Assembly (NCBI RefSeq): GCF_030929615.1
Contig: NZ_JAVFVU010000015.1
Span: 1-64,000, forward strand
Source: Dyadobacter sp. LHD-138
GTDB taxonomy: Bacteria > Bacteroidota > Bacteroidia > Cytophagales > Spirosomataceae
Direction of reading: 5' to 3'
DNA: 64,000 nt
Shown: positions 54,763-64,000 of the stretch, piece after piece
Layout of the letters: each line of letters begins with the position of its first letter
Numbering within the stretch: position 1 is the first letter of the stretch
Position numbers and translations under genes: made by a program
The notes under the pieces: model-generated
Told to the model about the DNA's origin: nothing
Database searches by the model: none
What the model saw: only the letters and a program-made list of their open reading frames with translations

Positions 54763-57700
54763 TTAGAAACTGATATTAGCGCCGATTGAATAGGTTGATG
54801 GAACAGGAAAAGTATTCTCGCGTACTGTGGTGCCTGTTTCAGGATCTCCGCCCATCCAGTTGGTAAATGTGCCAAGATTTCTCGCACTCACGAATAATTT
54901 AGCTGAATTCATGCCTACTTTTGAAATCCATTCCGGTTTCAGACGGTATGAAAGTGTTACATCCTGCACACGTACAAAGCTCCTCGACTGAAGGCCCTGA
55001 AAACGTCCGTCACCTGTAAAATAGGCGGACGGAAACTCATTACTTGCATTTTCCGGAGTCCAGTAAGGTTTTGACGTCATATTGTCGTTAAAACGTCCCG
55101 TACCAGCCGTCATATAGGCTGCCTGATTACTTTTCAAAAACCTGTTGTTTCCACCAAACGTACCGGTAATCATGACATAAAGGTCAAAGTTTTTGTAAGA
55201 CACATTATTGCTCATATTCAGCCTGAAGCTTTCCTGAGAATAGCCCAGGATTTTTCTATCCGTTGGGGTAATTCCAGGGGTGCCATCGATATCCTTGTAC
55301 TTAGGGGCACCTGGTGCAGCACCGGTCAGGGCGATGTACTCAGCGTCATCTGCCTGAACGATCCCATCCTGCTCATAACCAAAGATGGGTTTAAGCGGTT
55401 GTCCGATAAAAAGATTGTTTGCAATATCGTCATCCTCTTTGCCGTCGCCATCATGGTCCTCACCATACAGTTTTACCAATTTGTTCCTGTTTTGCCAGAA
55501 GGTCAGCGAGGTGTTCCAGGTCAGGTCTCTGCTTTTCAAATTCACCGACCGCACGGTAATTTCAAAGCCCGTATTGTTCACCTGCCCCATTGAAGTTTTG
55601 ATCGTTTTAAAACCTGTCATCACTGGGATATTACGGGTGAAAATCTGGTCGGTTGTCTTCCCATAATAAACGTCAAGATCCAGAAATATGCGGTTATTCA
55701 GCCATGCCGATTCAAATCCTGTGTTCCACGAAGTGGTTGTTTCCCACCCTAAACCGGCATTCCCCAGTGCATTTTGATATAAACCATAGTTGATAACGCC
55801 CGGCGTGTTGGAAAATTCATATCTCACACCGCCGCTCGCAGCATTGGCAATGGTAGAAAGTGTAGCAAAGGGAGCAATACCCTGGTTCCCATTCTGACCA
55901 TAAGAAAATTTAACTTTTAAGTTATTAAGTGGTGTGAAGCCCTTAAGAAATTCCTCATTTGTCACTTTCCACGCTACGCCAGCGGCTAAAAAGTTAGCCC
56001 ACTTGTTATTGGCTCCAAACACGGATGCACCATCACGGCGATAAGATCCGGTAAAAAAATACTTTTCGTCAAAAGCATAGCTCGCGCGAGCCAGGTAACC
56101 AATATTCGAGCGTTCGTTGGCATCCAGATTCACCCTTTGAACCGTTGCCTTGTGTAAGCCCCACATATCAAGTGTTGTGTTCCCGTTAGCTGCGAAGTTA
56201 GATCCGGAAGAGCCAACGAGCTGATACTGCTGATGATCGCGTGTAGCAACCAATGTTAAGTCAATACCATGTTTACCAAATGTATTTTTGTAATTGATGA
56301 TGTTATCAAAAACATAGCTTTTCGTGCCATACGTATTGATTACACCATTTGCATTGGTAAGAAAACCCTGTAACGTCGAAGGAAGATACCGGCTGGCATT
56401 CTCGCCTTCCTGTACATAATAACGTTCATTGGTAAAATTCCCTGATTCATTACTTGTATTGTTGTAGAGCAGGTTTATCCGGTAAGTCAGGCCTTCAACC
56501 CAGGGAACAGAAACAACGGCATTGGAATTAATCCTGTAATTACTGCGTACGTCCTGATTGCTGCGCGTGCCATCATTGACACCCCATAAAGGGTTAACAC
56601 CGGATTGGGTGTATGGGTACTTTTCCAGATTGCCCTGCTCATCCCGGTACATGACACCATAGGGCGACATCGTCTGGGCCTCATTGATATTGGCTGCAAA
56701 CCGGGTATCAGGCTGGGGCTCATTCGGATTGGACCTTACCGGTATCAGCGGGTCTGTTCCCGTATAAGTTCTCTTGGAATACCCTGCATCTACACCTACT
56801 TCAAGCCAGTTGGTAATATTCGTTTTCACCTTTCCCGATAAAGAAATCCTGTCAAAACCATCTCCGACAACAATGCCTTTATTCTTATCATAGGCCGTTG
56901 ACATATAATAACTCACACGCTCGCTCGCTCCCGAAACAGCAGCCTGATATGTCTGAATTACGCCGGTCCGGGTCACTTTATCAAGCCAGTTGGTTTCTTT
57001 GCCCGCAGCCATGTTTGCCAGTTCTCCCGGTTTCATCCAGTTGGTGGAGCCCTCGGCGTATTTATTTCTCGCGTTTACAACTTTAATCCACTCTTCGCCT
57101 TTCATCATTTCCGGTCTGTTTTGCCAGGTCTGGAATCCGGTCGAAGAATTTAGGGTAATGACGGGTTTTCCAACTTTTCCTCTTTTTGTCGTAATGGCAA
57201 TCACACCATTGGCGGAACGCGAGCCATAAGCAGCTGCCGAAGTAGCATCCTTGAGCACGTCAAAAGAAGCGATATCACTTGGATTAATATCGGCCAGGTT
57301 CCCAAGGAAAACGACGCCGTCCAATACGATAAGGGGGTCGTTGGAGCCGTTAATTGAATTCTGGCCGCGAACATCCACACTTGGCTGCCCGCCTGCCGTG
57401 TTGGAAGCACCGATGTTCAATCCCGGAAGGCTTCCCTTTAATGCTTCCATCGCATTCATATTCGGGAGTAATGCAACCGCGGACCCTTCCAGTTTCAGTG
57501 AACTGACAGAACCCGTGAAATCGGAACGTTTACTTGTACCATAACCGATAACAACGACTTCGTCCAGTGCTTTTGTGTCCGATTTCAACGTAACCTGAAG
57601 CGAAGTTCTAACACCTGGCTGCACGACCTGAGCCGTATAACCAACAAAAGAAAAAACCAATACGACATTGTCGTCAGGGATTGATAAAGAAAAGCGTCCT

Positions 57701-58233
57701 TCCCCATCCGTGGACGTACCCGTTGTGGTGCCTTTGATCGCAATATTGACCCCTGGGAGAGGTGCTCCGCTATCATCGTTCACGGTTCCGGTTACCGTCC
57801 TGTCGATTGTTTTCTCACTGGCCCAAAAGTTGTTAACCGGCTCAATGGACTTGATTTCAGAAACACCGGGAACTACTTTTTTAAGTACAATTTTGTTTCT
57901 GATAATTTTATATGAAATATTATCAGGTGAAAACATCGTTTCCAGTACTTCGCTCAGCCGCTTATTCTCAATATTGAGCGTTATCTTACGCTCGACCGGC
58001 AATAACTGTAAACTGTATACGAACTTTACATTGGTGTTTAATTCAAGCTGGTTCAGAACCTCCCGAATTTCCTTTTGTTCAACCTTGATCGATACTTTTT
58101 GCGTCAGCAATTCCTGTGCCTCCGAATTGAAAGCATAGCCGTATGCGGTCGTGATAAACATTAAAAATAATTGTAAACTTGACACTTTCATAATTGTCCG
58201 TAACGGATATATGATCTTAAGTCTTTTTTTCAT
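54763..58233 (-). CDS. SusC/RagA TonB-linked transporter with STN domain, PUL 4
   Basis: A 1156-residue SusC receptor. Signal peptide to about residue 40, STN domain (about 45-115, VSIKVEQKEIREVLNQLELNTNVKFVYSLQLL), carboxypeptidase-regulatory-like domain (GTVNDDSGAPLPGVNIAIKGTTTG), TonB region LDEVVVIGYGTSKR, plug (VLKDATSAAAYGSRSANGVIAITTKRG) and barrel ending YSIGANISF. STN plus the upstream FecR and sigma genes indicate ligand-triggered sigma activation. It partners the SusD encoded downstream. Confidence 0.94.
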   Translation of the reverse strand: MKKRLKIIYPLRTIMKVSSLQLFLMFITTAYGYAFNSEAQELLTQKVSIKVEQKEIREVLNQLELNTNVKFVYSLQLLPVERKITLNIENKRLSEVLETMFSPDNISYKIIRNKIVLKKVVPGVSEIKSIEPVNNFWASEKTIDRTVTGTVNDDSGAPLPGVNIAIKGTTTGTSTDGEGRFSLSIPDDNVVLVFSFVGYTAQVVQPGVRTSLQVTLKSDTKALDEVVVIGYGTSKRSDFTGSVSSLKLEGSAVALLPNMNAMEALKGSLPGLNIGASNTAGGQPSVDVRGQNSINGSNDPLIVLDGVVFLGNLADINPSDIASFDVLKDATSAAAYGSRSANGVIAITTKRGKVGKPVITLNSSTGFQTWQNRPEMMKGEEWIKVVNARNKYAEGSTNWMKPGELANMAAGKETNWLDKVTRTGVIQTYQAAVSGASERVSYYMSTAYDKNKGIVVGDGFDRISLSGKVKTNITNWLEVGVDAGYSKRTYTGTDPLIPVRSNPNEPQPDTRFAANINEAQTMSPYGVMYRDEQGNLEKYPYTQSGVNPLWGVNDGTRSNQDVRSNYRINSNAVVSVPWVEGLTYRINLLYNNTSNESGNFTNERYYVQEGENASRYLPSTLQGFLTNANGVINTYGTKSYVFDNIINYKNTFGKHGIDLTLVATRDHQQYQLVGSSGSNFAANGNTTLDMWGLHKATVQRVNLDANERSNIGYLARASYAFDEKYFFTGSYRRDGASVFGANNKWANFLAAGVAWKVTNEEFLKGFTPLNNLKVKFSYGQNGNQGIAPFATLSTIANAASGGVRYEFSNTPGVINYGLYQNALGNAGLGWETTTSWNTGFESAWLNNRIFLDLDVYYGKTTDQIFTRNIPVMTGFKTIKTSMGQVNNTGFEITVRSVNLKSRDLTWNTSLTFWQNRNKLVKLYGEDHDGDGKEDDDIANNLFIGQPLKPIFGYEQDGIVQADDAEYIALTGAAPGAPKYKDIDGTPGITPTDRKILGYSQESFRLNMSNNVSYKNFDLYVMITGTFGGNNRFLKSNQAAYMTAGTGRFNDNMTSKPYWTPENASNEFPSAYFTGDGRFQGLQSRSFVRVQDVTLSYRLKPEWISKVGMNSAKLFVSARNLGTFTNWMGGDPETGTTVRENTFPVPSTYSIGANISF

Positions 58234-58429
58234 TGCTTTGTAATTGTTAGATCTCTTAACACGATGATTTACAACTCCCGTTATTCATTTTCCAGATGAA
58301 TTACCGATCTACATCGTAAATCGTTCAGGGAGAAAGTCGAAGTATGTTTCCAGCATCTTCGGCTTTTTTTTATTTTCTGATAGTGTATTCTACAACATGG
58401 GCTGCTGAGATTGGTTTAGGGTTAAAAAA

Positions 58430-59497
58430 TTATTTTCTTGGTTCACATCCTTTTCCCGACATAACGATGGTATCTTTACTGATCTCATACCTTGCATCGA
58501 TACTCTCACAGAGAATTTCAAGCTGCGCGAAAAGTGTATTTTCCTGAGATAAATCTGCCGTAATGATACAGTTCCTTAGTCTCTCATCTATATTAATTTT
58601 GACACCATAGGCGTCTTCAAGTATGGATATTATTGCCGGAAAAGGCATTTCTGCGTAGTCAAAACGTTCTTCTCCGGATTTTTCCGGCCTGTTTCTGATC
58701 ATTTGCGGCTCGTCCACGAGACCTGTGATCAGCTTTTCATCCTGCTCAAAAAAAGTCACTTTTTTATTCTGAGTTAGTACAACCTTGTTCTTTTTAGGCT
58801 GCAAATTGTCGGAATCACCCGCTTGCTGCACTTCCACGACACCAGTCATCACGGCTACTTCTATGCTCTTCGTTTTAGGGTCTTCTCTGACCGTGAAACT
58901 TGTACCTAAAACCCTCGTAACAATGTTATCCGCGTGAACATAAAAGGGCCTTGAACGGTCATGTGCAATCTCAAAGAAAACATTCCCCTTTAAAAAAACA
59001 CTGCGCTCATTTGAAGCAAAGTGCGCAGGATAGTACAAAACAGCACCGGGTTCAAGGGTAATCCTGCTGCCATCGGATAATGTAAACTGTTTTTGCACCG
59101 ATTCCGGGTTGTTGACGCGAAGCATTTTTTCAATCACTTCATTCCTGACACCGGAAATAATCTCCACATCTCTAAAAGCAGAGCGATACAACATAAACCC
59201 CGCCACGAACAGGAAACAGGCAGCAGCCAATCGGAAATAAAACTTATTAAAATAAAACCTGCCAGATCCCGAGAGAATATGTCTGCGATCTACCTGTTCA
59301 GGCTCTTCCGACATCCCGTTGCTTATCACTGACCACATGGCCTTACCAGCTTCCTCTTCGGCAAGCGTATTTTCCTGTTGGCCGGCATGATCGATTGAAC
59401 CATACCATGTATCCATCGCCCGTTTCTCATCGGGCGTAACCGCGCTCTTTTGATAGCGGTCCAGCAGCTTTAAGAAACCTTGTAAATGTTTCATCAT
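58430..59497 (-). CDS. FecR-family anti-sigma factor, PUL 4
   Basis: A 355-residue protein with a cytoplasmic N-terminal part (about 1-85), one membrane helix (FYFRLAAACFLFVAGFMLYR, about 88-107) and a periplasmic FecR domain with DGSRITLEPGAVLYYPAHF, RSVFLKGNVFFEIAHDRSRPF and VTRVLGTSFTVRED. The end (AIISILEDAYGVKINIDERLRNC) is the STN-like tail that meets the SusC STN domain. It controls the sigma factor encoded upstream, from which it is separated by 248 bases, longer than in PUL 2. Confidence 0.92.
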   Translation of the reverse strand: MMKHLQGFLKLLDRYQKSAVTPDEKRAMDTWYGSIDHAGQQENTLAEEEAGKAMWSVISNGMSEEPEQVDRRHILSGSGRFYFNKFYFRLAAACFLFVAGFMLYRSAFRDVEIISGVRNEVIEKMLRVNNPESVQKQFTLSDGSRITLEPGAVLYYPAHFASNERSVFLKGNVFFEIAHDRSRPFYVHADNIVTRVLGTSFTVREDPKTKSIEVAVMTGVVEVQQAGDSDNLQPKKNKVVLTQNKKVTFFEQDEKLITGLVDEPQMIRNRPEKSGEERFDYAEMPFPAIISILEDAYGVKINIDERLRNCIITADLSQENTLFAQLEILCESIDARYEISKDTIVMSGKGCEPRK

Positions 59498-59745
59498 AAT
59501 GTTAAGGATTTCAACTGCCTGTTATGTTATCCATATATTTCAAAGATAAACGCTCAAAAGCTATACCAATGGAAACGCACCTGGCCTCTCCTTGTCATGG
59601 CAAAGAAAAATAACGGCGCCTTAGTTGTAAGTAGAACAACTGGGAAACTACCGCAAATGATTTTACAAATTCTTAGTAAATTTATAAAACTACCTGCATT
59701 TTGCTTGAATTATGTTGGAATTGTCATGAGGGGTAGATGCTGCCT

Positions 59746-60318
59746 CTAACCGAAAAGAATCAGCAAAACTAATATATAGTCTCTGAGATGATACCGCATC
59801 GATTTCAATCCCTGTGTGATATGATATTCGACGGTCCTTAGCGGGATATCAAGTGCCGAGGCAATCTCATCAGCACTTTTATACTGGATTCTGTTTAACT
59901 CAAATATCACTTTTGTTTTCTCCGGAAGCTGCGCGATACAATAGGCTATTGACTCGGAAAGTTCGTTGTAAGCCAGCATCTCCTCCGTGTCGGAAGATTC
60001 GTCCAGTTGGGTATAATGGACAGATTGAACGTAGCGCTGACGCTGGAATTCTTTTTTAAAAAAATCCAGCACCCGATATTTAATCGCCGAGTACAAATAT
60101 CGCTCCAGTTCAATAATCTGTACCTGGTCACGTCTGAGCCATAAATCAAGAAAAATATCCTGGACAATTTCCTTGGCATTTTCATCGGTTCTGACTTTGC
60201 TCAGGGCGGCTCTGTAAAGACGGGTTCGATAACGGTCATAGATCTCTTCAAATGCTGCCTTATCCCCTTTCCGCAAAAGTTTAAGCAATTCGGCATCATT
60301 TGTCAAAACTTCCTCCAT
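59746..60318 (-). CDS. RNA polymerase sigma-70 factor, ECF subfamily, PUL 4
   Basis: A 190-residue ECF sigma factor. Region 2: AAFEEIYDRYRTRLYRAALSKVRTDENAKEIVQDIFLDLWLRRDQV (about 20-65). Region 4: IAQLPEKTKVIFELNRIQYKSADEIASALDIPLRTVEYHITQGLKSMRYHL (about 125-178). It heads the sigma-FecR-SusC-SusD-GH106 series and should direct expression of susC when FecR releases it. Confidence 0.93.
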   Translation of the reverse strand: MEEVLTNDAELLKLLRKGDKAAFEEIYDRYRTRLYRAALSKVRTDENAKEIVQDIFLDLWLRRDQVQIIELERYLYSAIKYRVLDFFKKEFQRQRYVQSVHYTQLDESSDTEEMLAYNELSESIAYCIAQLPEKTKVIFELNRIQYKSADEIASALDIPLRTVEYHITQGLKSMRYHLRDYILVLLILFG

Positions 60319-60466
60319 CAGACTGACTTTTCTAAGCTTAATTTACAAGTAAACAAATATCTATTTCTTTTTTAATATATCCACAAATACTACTATTTTA
60401 AATGATAAATATATTAAAACAAGAGAACGACAATTGCTCAAACATGCATAAAAGAACCCATCTGTT

Positions 60467-62611
60467 TTAGTCCAAACTAAACGTAATGTAGCCGCCCTTG
60501 TAGCCCTTGCCCGGATCAGGACTCACAGCCACTGTAATGTATTGTTTTTTACCAATTGAAAAGGTAGAAGGCACGGAAGTGGCATTTCCGGGCAGTTCTT
60601 TTTCCCAGAGTAACTTACCCGTTTTCTGGTCGAAGGCACGAAACATCTGATCCACCGTTGCCCCGATAAAAATAAGTCCGCCTCCGGTGGCAATTCCCCC
60701 GCCCCGATTGAATAGTCCGGAATTTCTGATGCCTAACGCGGCCAATTTTTTATCCACGCCGAGCGGAACCTGCCATAAAATTTCACCGGAATTGAGATCA
60801 ATGGCGTTTAAGGTACCGAATGGAGGCTTGATGGCCGGCACACCGTTTGGATCTTTGAAAAATTCATAGCCCGAAAAACCGTAAGGTTCCTTTGTGCCGG
60901 ATTCTCCGCTTTCAATCGTCTTTTTTGCATCTGTAACCTTAATACCTTTCAGATAAGCCGTGATCGCATCGATCTGCTGCTGCGGCAAATGCTGAAAGGA
61001 AGGCATTGGCTCCGCACCCTTTTGGATGAATTTTGCAAGGTTTTCTCTGACATAACCCTTCACTTTCAAAGAAATATCCGGCCCAAAATTGGTTCCCTTT
61101 TGATCCGCGCCGTGGCAACTGCTGCAATACATTTTAAACAGGTTTTCACCGCTTTCCTCATTATCTTTTTTCAGCGACTTGATGTCCTTCAACTGAAGAA
61201 ACCAGGGCATATCCACCGCATTGACGAACATCACCCCGGAATTGGGATTATAGGATGCACCTCCCCAATTGGCGCCGCCATGTGCAGCAGGCAGGATCAG
61301 CGAGCCATTTAAGCCTGGTGGTTCGTAAATACCCGTATTGTATTTGTTCCCGGCGATCTGGTCTTTGATAAATTGTGTAACCTCGGGGGTTATTGTGCTG
61401 AAATATTCCGGTCTAAAACCCTGGCGCGAAAATGGGTCGGGCTTGGTCGGTATGGGCTGCGTAGGCCATGGTTTTTCACCCGGCATTTCACTTTTGGTCG
61501 GCACCGGCACTTCGTCTATTGGAAATAATGGTTTGCCTGTTTTCCGGTCGAACAGGAATACATAGCCCATTTTGGTCGCTAAGGCAACACCGTCGATCAG
61601 CTTGCCGTCGTGTTTTACCTGCACCAGATTCGGCGGCGACCCATTGTCACGGTCCCACAGATCATGGTGGGTAGTCTGAAAATGCCAGAGTCTTTTGCCC
61701 GTTTTTGCGTCGAGTGCCAGCAAACAATTGGCAAACAAATTTTCTCCTTCGCGGTCCGCTCCGTAAAAATCAAAGGACGGCGAGGCAGTTGGGACATAAA
61801 CAATCCCTAACTTTTCGTCCAGGGCCATTCCGCCCCAGCAATTAGCACCCCCATTTTTCTGTCTTGCATGTTTGGGCCAGGTCGTATATCCGAATTCTCC
61901 TTCCTTGGGAATGGTGTGAAAAACCCATTCCAGTTTTCCTGTATACACATTAAACGCCCGTACGTCACCAGACGTAGACGGAAGTTCGTCGGGAACCTTG
62001 CAGCCCACGATAAACAAATCTCCAAAAATAACACCCGGCGCATTGGCGGTGACATGGACCCGTTTTTTCATGGATTCCTCAACCGCCAACCCTGTGTAAA
62101 AATCGACCCTGCCCCGATCGCCGAAATCTTTAATCAGTTTACCGGTAGAGGCATTTATCGAGTAAAGCGTTGAACCGAAAACAAAAAGCAGCGCATCCGG
62201 CCTGCCCTTTTTCCCTGCATGGAAAGTAACCCCTCTTGTCCAGGTACTCACGTCGGTACTGTCGGGAGAAAATTCCCAAATAAGCATTCCAGTTGCAGGA
62301 TCAAGGGCCACCAGCTTATCGCTTGGCATAAAGGCAAACATTTTACCTTTTACGATCAGCGGATTGAACAAAATGCTGGACCCGTCCTTGCTGTCCTGGT
62401 AATTCCAGACCTGCTTTAGTTGGCTGACATTTTTTGTGTTGATGATCGACAAGGGAGAAAATTTGTTATTGGAAGCATCATGACCATAATGCCCCCATTC
62501 CTCTTCCCCGGGTGATCCCTGTCGTATTTTTGGCACAAATCCAATGAGCAACGCCAACAAAATAGCTCCGGCCCCAAAACCAGCGAGCGAACGGGAATTT
62601 ATTTTTTTCAT
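60467..62611 (-). CDS. PQQ-dependent dehydrogenase with internal cytochrome c domain
   Basis: A 714-residue quinoprotein starting at the ATG at 62611 (an in-frame TTG lies 21 bases upstream). A membrane or signal helix (residues about 7-25) precedes an eight-bladed PQQ propeller: EEWGHYGHDASNNKFSPLSIINTKNVSQLKQVW, then LWHFQTTHHDLWDRDNGSPPNLV. A cytochrome c insert with haem motif CSSCH (in FKMYCSSCHGADQKGTNFGPDI) stands before the last blades GILWQVPLGV and GGLIFIGATVDQMFRAFD. It would oxidise a sugar or alcohol in the periplasm and pass electrons through the haem to the respiratory chain. It follows sugar-related genes, 42 bases after the isomerase. Confidence 0.88.
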   Translation of the reverse strand: MKKINSRSLAGFGAGAILLALLIGFVPKIRQGSPGEEEWGHYGHDASNNKFSPLSIINTKNVSQLKQVWNYQDSKDGSSILFNPLIVKGKMFAFMPSDKLVALDPATGMLIWEFSPDSTDVSTWTRGVTFHAGKKGRPDALLFVFGSTLYSINASTGKLIKDFGDRGRVDFYTGLAVEESMKKRVHVTANAPGVIFGDLFIVGCKVPDELPSTSGDVRAFNVYTGKLEWVFHTIPKEGEFGYTTWPKHARQKNGGANCWGGMALDEKLGIVYVPTASPSFDFYGADREGENLFANCLLALDAKTGKRLWHFQTTHHDLWDRDNGSPPNLVQVKHDGKLIDGVALATKMGYVFLFDRKTGKPLFPIDEVPVPTKSEMPGEKPWPTQPIPTKPDPFSRQGFRPEYFSTITPEVTQFIKDQIAGNKYNTGIYEPPGLNGSLILPAAHGGANWGGASYNPNSGVMFVNAVDMPWFLQLKDIKSLKKDNEESGENLFKMYCSSCHGADQKGTNFGPDISLKVKGYVRENLAKFIQKGAEPMPSFQHLPQQQIDAITAYLKGIKVTDAKKTIESGESGTKEPYGFSGYEFFKDPNGVPAIKPPFGTLNAIDLNSGEILWQVPLGVDKKLAALGIRNSGLFNRGGGIATGGGLIFIGATVDQMFRAFDQKTGKLLWEKELPGNATSVPSTFSIGKKQYITVAVSPDPGKGYKGGYITFSLD

Positions 62612-62653
62612 AACAAATGGATATCCTAACAATTAATATGGCTCAACCCGGAC

Positions 62654-63559
62654 CTACAATCCATTGGCCAGCAATCTTTCATCAATAAACTGCTTGGCTC
62701 TGGGCACATCCGCTTCTTCCAGGTGCTCGATGATCATCGGGATATTCGGATGTTGCCTGGCCAGCCGTTTAAGATATAAATCGTAATTCAAAGCGCCCAG
62801 TCCGGGTGCCGGTAACTCGATCATGCCTACCCCACGAAGTGCATGCGCCTCATCACCATCGATATCAGCCATAGACACGCCAGCAAAGGTTTCGGCCAGC
62901 TTTACATCTTTGGCGTGTGCAATCCTGATTTTATCAGACAAAGCATCAAATATCCGGTTCAACGTCAAATCCATAGCCCCGATGTTGTGTTCTTCAAAAT
63001 AATTGGTGGGATCCATCAACAGACCCAGATTCGGATGGTTAATGTCCGCAAATAACCGGAGCGTTTCTTCAACAGAGCCGATCACATTATTCACATACGT
63101 TTCCACACAGAATGTGACGCCATGCTGGCGGGCAAAATCAACAATGCCACCAATGACGTCAAGGCATTCGGCATAACCTTCCTCCGTTTTGTTTTTAGGA
63201 TCTGAAACCCAGTCACTTTCTAAATGATAAGTCCCTGTTTCACTGATCACATAGGGCGACCCCAGTTCATTGGCATGACGTATGATCTGCCTGAGATGGT
63301 CCAGGTTTGCCTTGCGCGTTGCAGCGATGGGGTGCACGAGATTTGTATAACCTGAAATACAGCAAATTGGCAAATTGTGATTTCTGAAAGTGTCCCTGAT
63401 TTTCCTGGCCTTTGCCGAATCCAGCGCATTGGTCGACAAATCCATGTCTTTGAAAGATACATCCAGCTGCACGGTATTGAAATGAAGCGCCCTGATCCGG
63501 GCTGCTGTCTGTGCGAGATCATAAGGAAAATAACCTGTAAAAATTCCAACCTGAACCAT
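62654..63559 (-). CDS. Sugar phosphate isomerase/epimerase-family TIM barrel protein
   Basis: A 301-residue member of the xylose-isomerase-like TIM barrel family. Typical positions are VQVGIFTGYFPYDLAQTAARIRALHFNTVQLDVSF at the start, ETGTYH, VTFCVETYVNNVIGSVEETLRL (metal-binding Glu), NLGLLMDPTNYF (Asp), IRIAHAKDVKLAE (His) and MIIEHLEEAD (Glu). These fit a divalent-metal site. Members act as epimerases, isomerases or hydrolases on sugars, including keto sugars. It is encoded between the Gfo/Idh/MocA and PQQ dehydrogenase genes on the same strand, which suggests one sugar-oxidation pathway. Confidence 0.87.
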   Translation of the reverse strand: MVQVGIFTGYFPYDLAQTAARIRALHFNTVQLDVSFKDMDLSTNALDSAKARKIRDTFRNHNLPICCISGYTNLVHPIAATRKANLDHLRQIIRHANELGSPYVISETGTYHLESDWVSDPKNKTEEGYAECLDVIGGIVDFARQHGVTFCVETYVNNVIGSVEETLRLFADINHPNLGLLMDPTNYFEEHNIGAMDLTLNRIFDALSDKIRIAHAKDVKLAETFAGVSMADIDGDEAHALRGVGMIELPAPGLGALNYDLYLKRLARQHPNIPMIIEHLEEADVPRAKQFIDERLLANGL

Positions 63560-63580
63560 AAGATCAATGCGTTTATTTTT

Positions 63581-64000
63581 TTACGAATATATTTCTGCAA
63601 TGTCGACAGCCCGGCGTTCTCTTGCTGATACGTAGCAGGCGTCTACCAGGGCCATTGTTTTTAGATTGTCCCTGCCACTGATCTCCGGCTCTCTATTTTG
63701 TTCCAGCGCAACCAGCAACTGGGCCATCGGCCCGGCAAAAGCATCCGGAAACCATACTTCCTCCCAACGCGGACGTTGCCAGCCGGCAATGTTTTTGCAG
63801 GTAAAATCCAGCGTGCTAGGGCTATGCGCAGGATAAGACGGCCAGCCGATCGTTCCTTTGGCCATACCGTCAAGGCCCTCTACACGGTATTTAATGTAAA
63901 TATCTTCCTCAGCGCCCTCCCGTGCCGGGCCTGTCCACACATCGTCCCAGGAAGAGGCCCGCATGCCATTTTCATATTCGAGAATATACAGGGCGATACC
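63581..64000 (-). CDS. Gfo/Idh/MocA-family oxidoreductase, C-terminal part (cut by window edge)
   Basis: The reading frame is open to the window end (it continues past Met at 63964 with [12 protein letters not shown]). About 139 residues of the C-terminal domain are visible: [81 protein letters not shown]. The last part is the classic end of Gfo/Idh/MocA dehydrogenases, which oxidise or reduce sugar hydroxyls with NAD(P). The Rossmann half lies outside. It is the first visible gene of the series leading to the isomerase (21 bases) and the PQQ dehydrogenase. Confidence 0.85.
   Translation of the reverse strand, partial: GIALYILEYENGMRASSWDDVWTGPAREGAEEDIYIKYRVEGLDGMAKGTIGWPSYPAHSPSTLDFTCKNIAGWQRPRWEEVWFPDAFAGPMAQLLVALEQNREPEISGRDNLKTMALVDACYVSARERRAVDIAEIYS

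Noticed and set aside
1..64000. CRISPR arrays, tRNA or rRNA genes, phage genes, toxin-antitoxin pairs
   Set aside because: Looked for by eye; no regular spaced repeats, cloverleaf sequences or typical genes were seen.

Overview
The window reads as chromosomal DNA of a Bacteroidota bacterium of the Cytophagales type, most like Dyadobacter and its relatives. This is inferred from gene content, not from a marker gene. Support comes from four SusC/SusD pairs, FecR/ECF-sigma cassettes, a one-protein hybrid two-component regulator, promoters with a TAnnTTTG -7 box instead of sigma70-type boxes, and many lipoproteins with Cys near residue 18-23. No rRNA, tRNA or CRISPR array was seen. An 18-codon start of an IS3-type transposase lies at the left edge.

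Layout. 1-2.7 kb: IS3 OrfA edge, a GNAT acetyltransferase, a flavin reductase-like protein and an agmatine-deiminase-family lipoprotein. 2.8-10 kb (minus strand): PUL 1, SusC-SusD-phosphodiesterase-metallophosphoesterase; a diverged inverted repeat of about 105 bp flanks the phosphodiesterase gene. 10.5-14 kb (plus strand): a small membrane protein, a CDF-type transporter with altered metal ligands, a 100-residue unknown, then a two-gene peptide natural-product locus: a 51-residue precursor ending in CPACGMG and a DUF692/MNIO enzyme (chryseobasin-like RiPP). 14.1-23.5 kb (minus): PUL 2, ECF sigma-FecR-SusC(STN)-SusD-metallophosphoesterase-EEP phosphatase. 24-31.5 kb: single genes (VOC, YdeI, ECF42 sigma with its YciI/DGPF partner, OYE reductase, GNAT, PepSY reductase next to the 34-codon tail of a lost TonB receptor, DUF899). 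31.7-43 kb (minus): PUL 3, HTCS regulator-SusC-SusD-membrane-anchored SGNH/TPR protein. 43.3-49.6 kb (minus): RND efflux operon (adaptor-pump-outer membrane channel) with a small secreted protein upstream. 50-60.3 kb (minus): PUL 4, ECF sigma-FecR-SusC(STN)-SusD-GH106 rhamnosidase. 60.5-64 kb (minus): Gfo/Idh/MocA oxidoreductase, sugar isomerase/epimerase and a PQQ dehydrogenase with a haem c site.

How the genes work together. PULs 1 and 2 carry only phosphoesterases and no glycoside hydrolase, so they look like outer-membrane systems for organic phosphate compounds rather than for polysaccharides. PUL 4 fits a rhamnose-containing glycan. PUL 3 is probably controlled by its own HTCS: the same 27-bp array of three helically phased GTATCA repeats lies upstream of both the HTCS gene and its susC. 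In all four PULs a hairpin follows susD, which suggests a common way of separating high susCD expression from the downstream enzyme genes. The RiPP locus at 12.5-13.9 kb is the strongest candidate for an unusual system: a lipoprotein-like leader, a minimal Cys-Pro-Ala-Cys-Gly-Met-Gly core and a maturase with a C-terminal extension of about 95 residues that may replace the usual separate partner protein.
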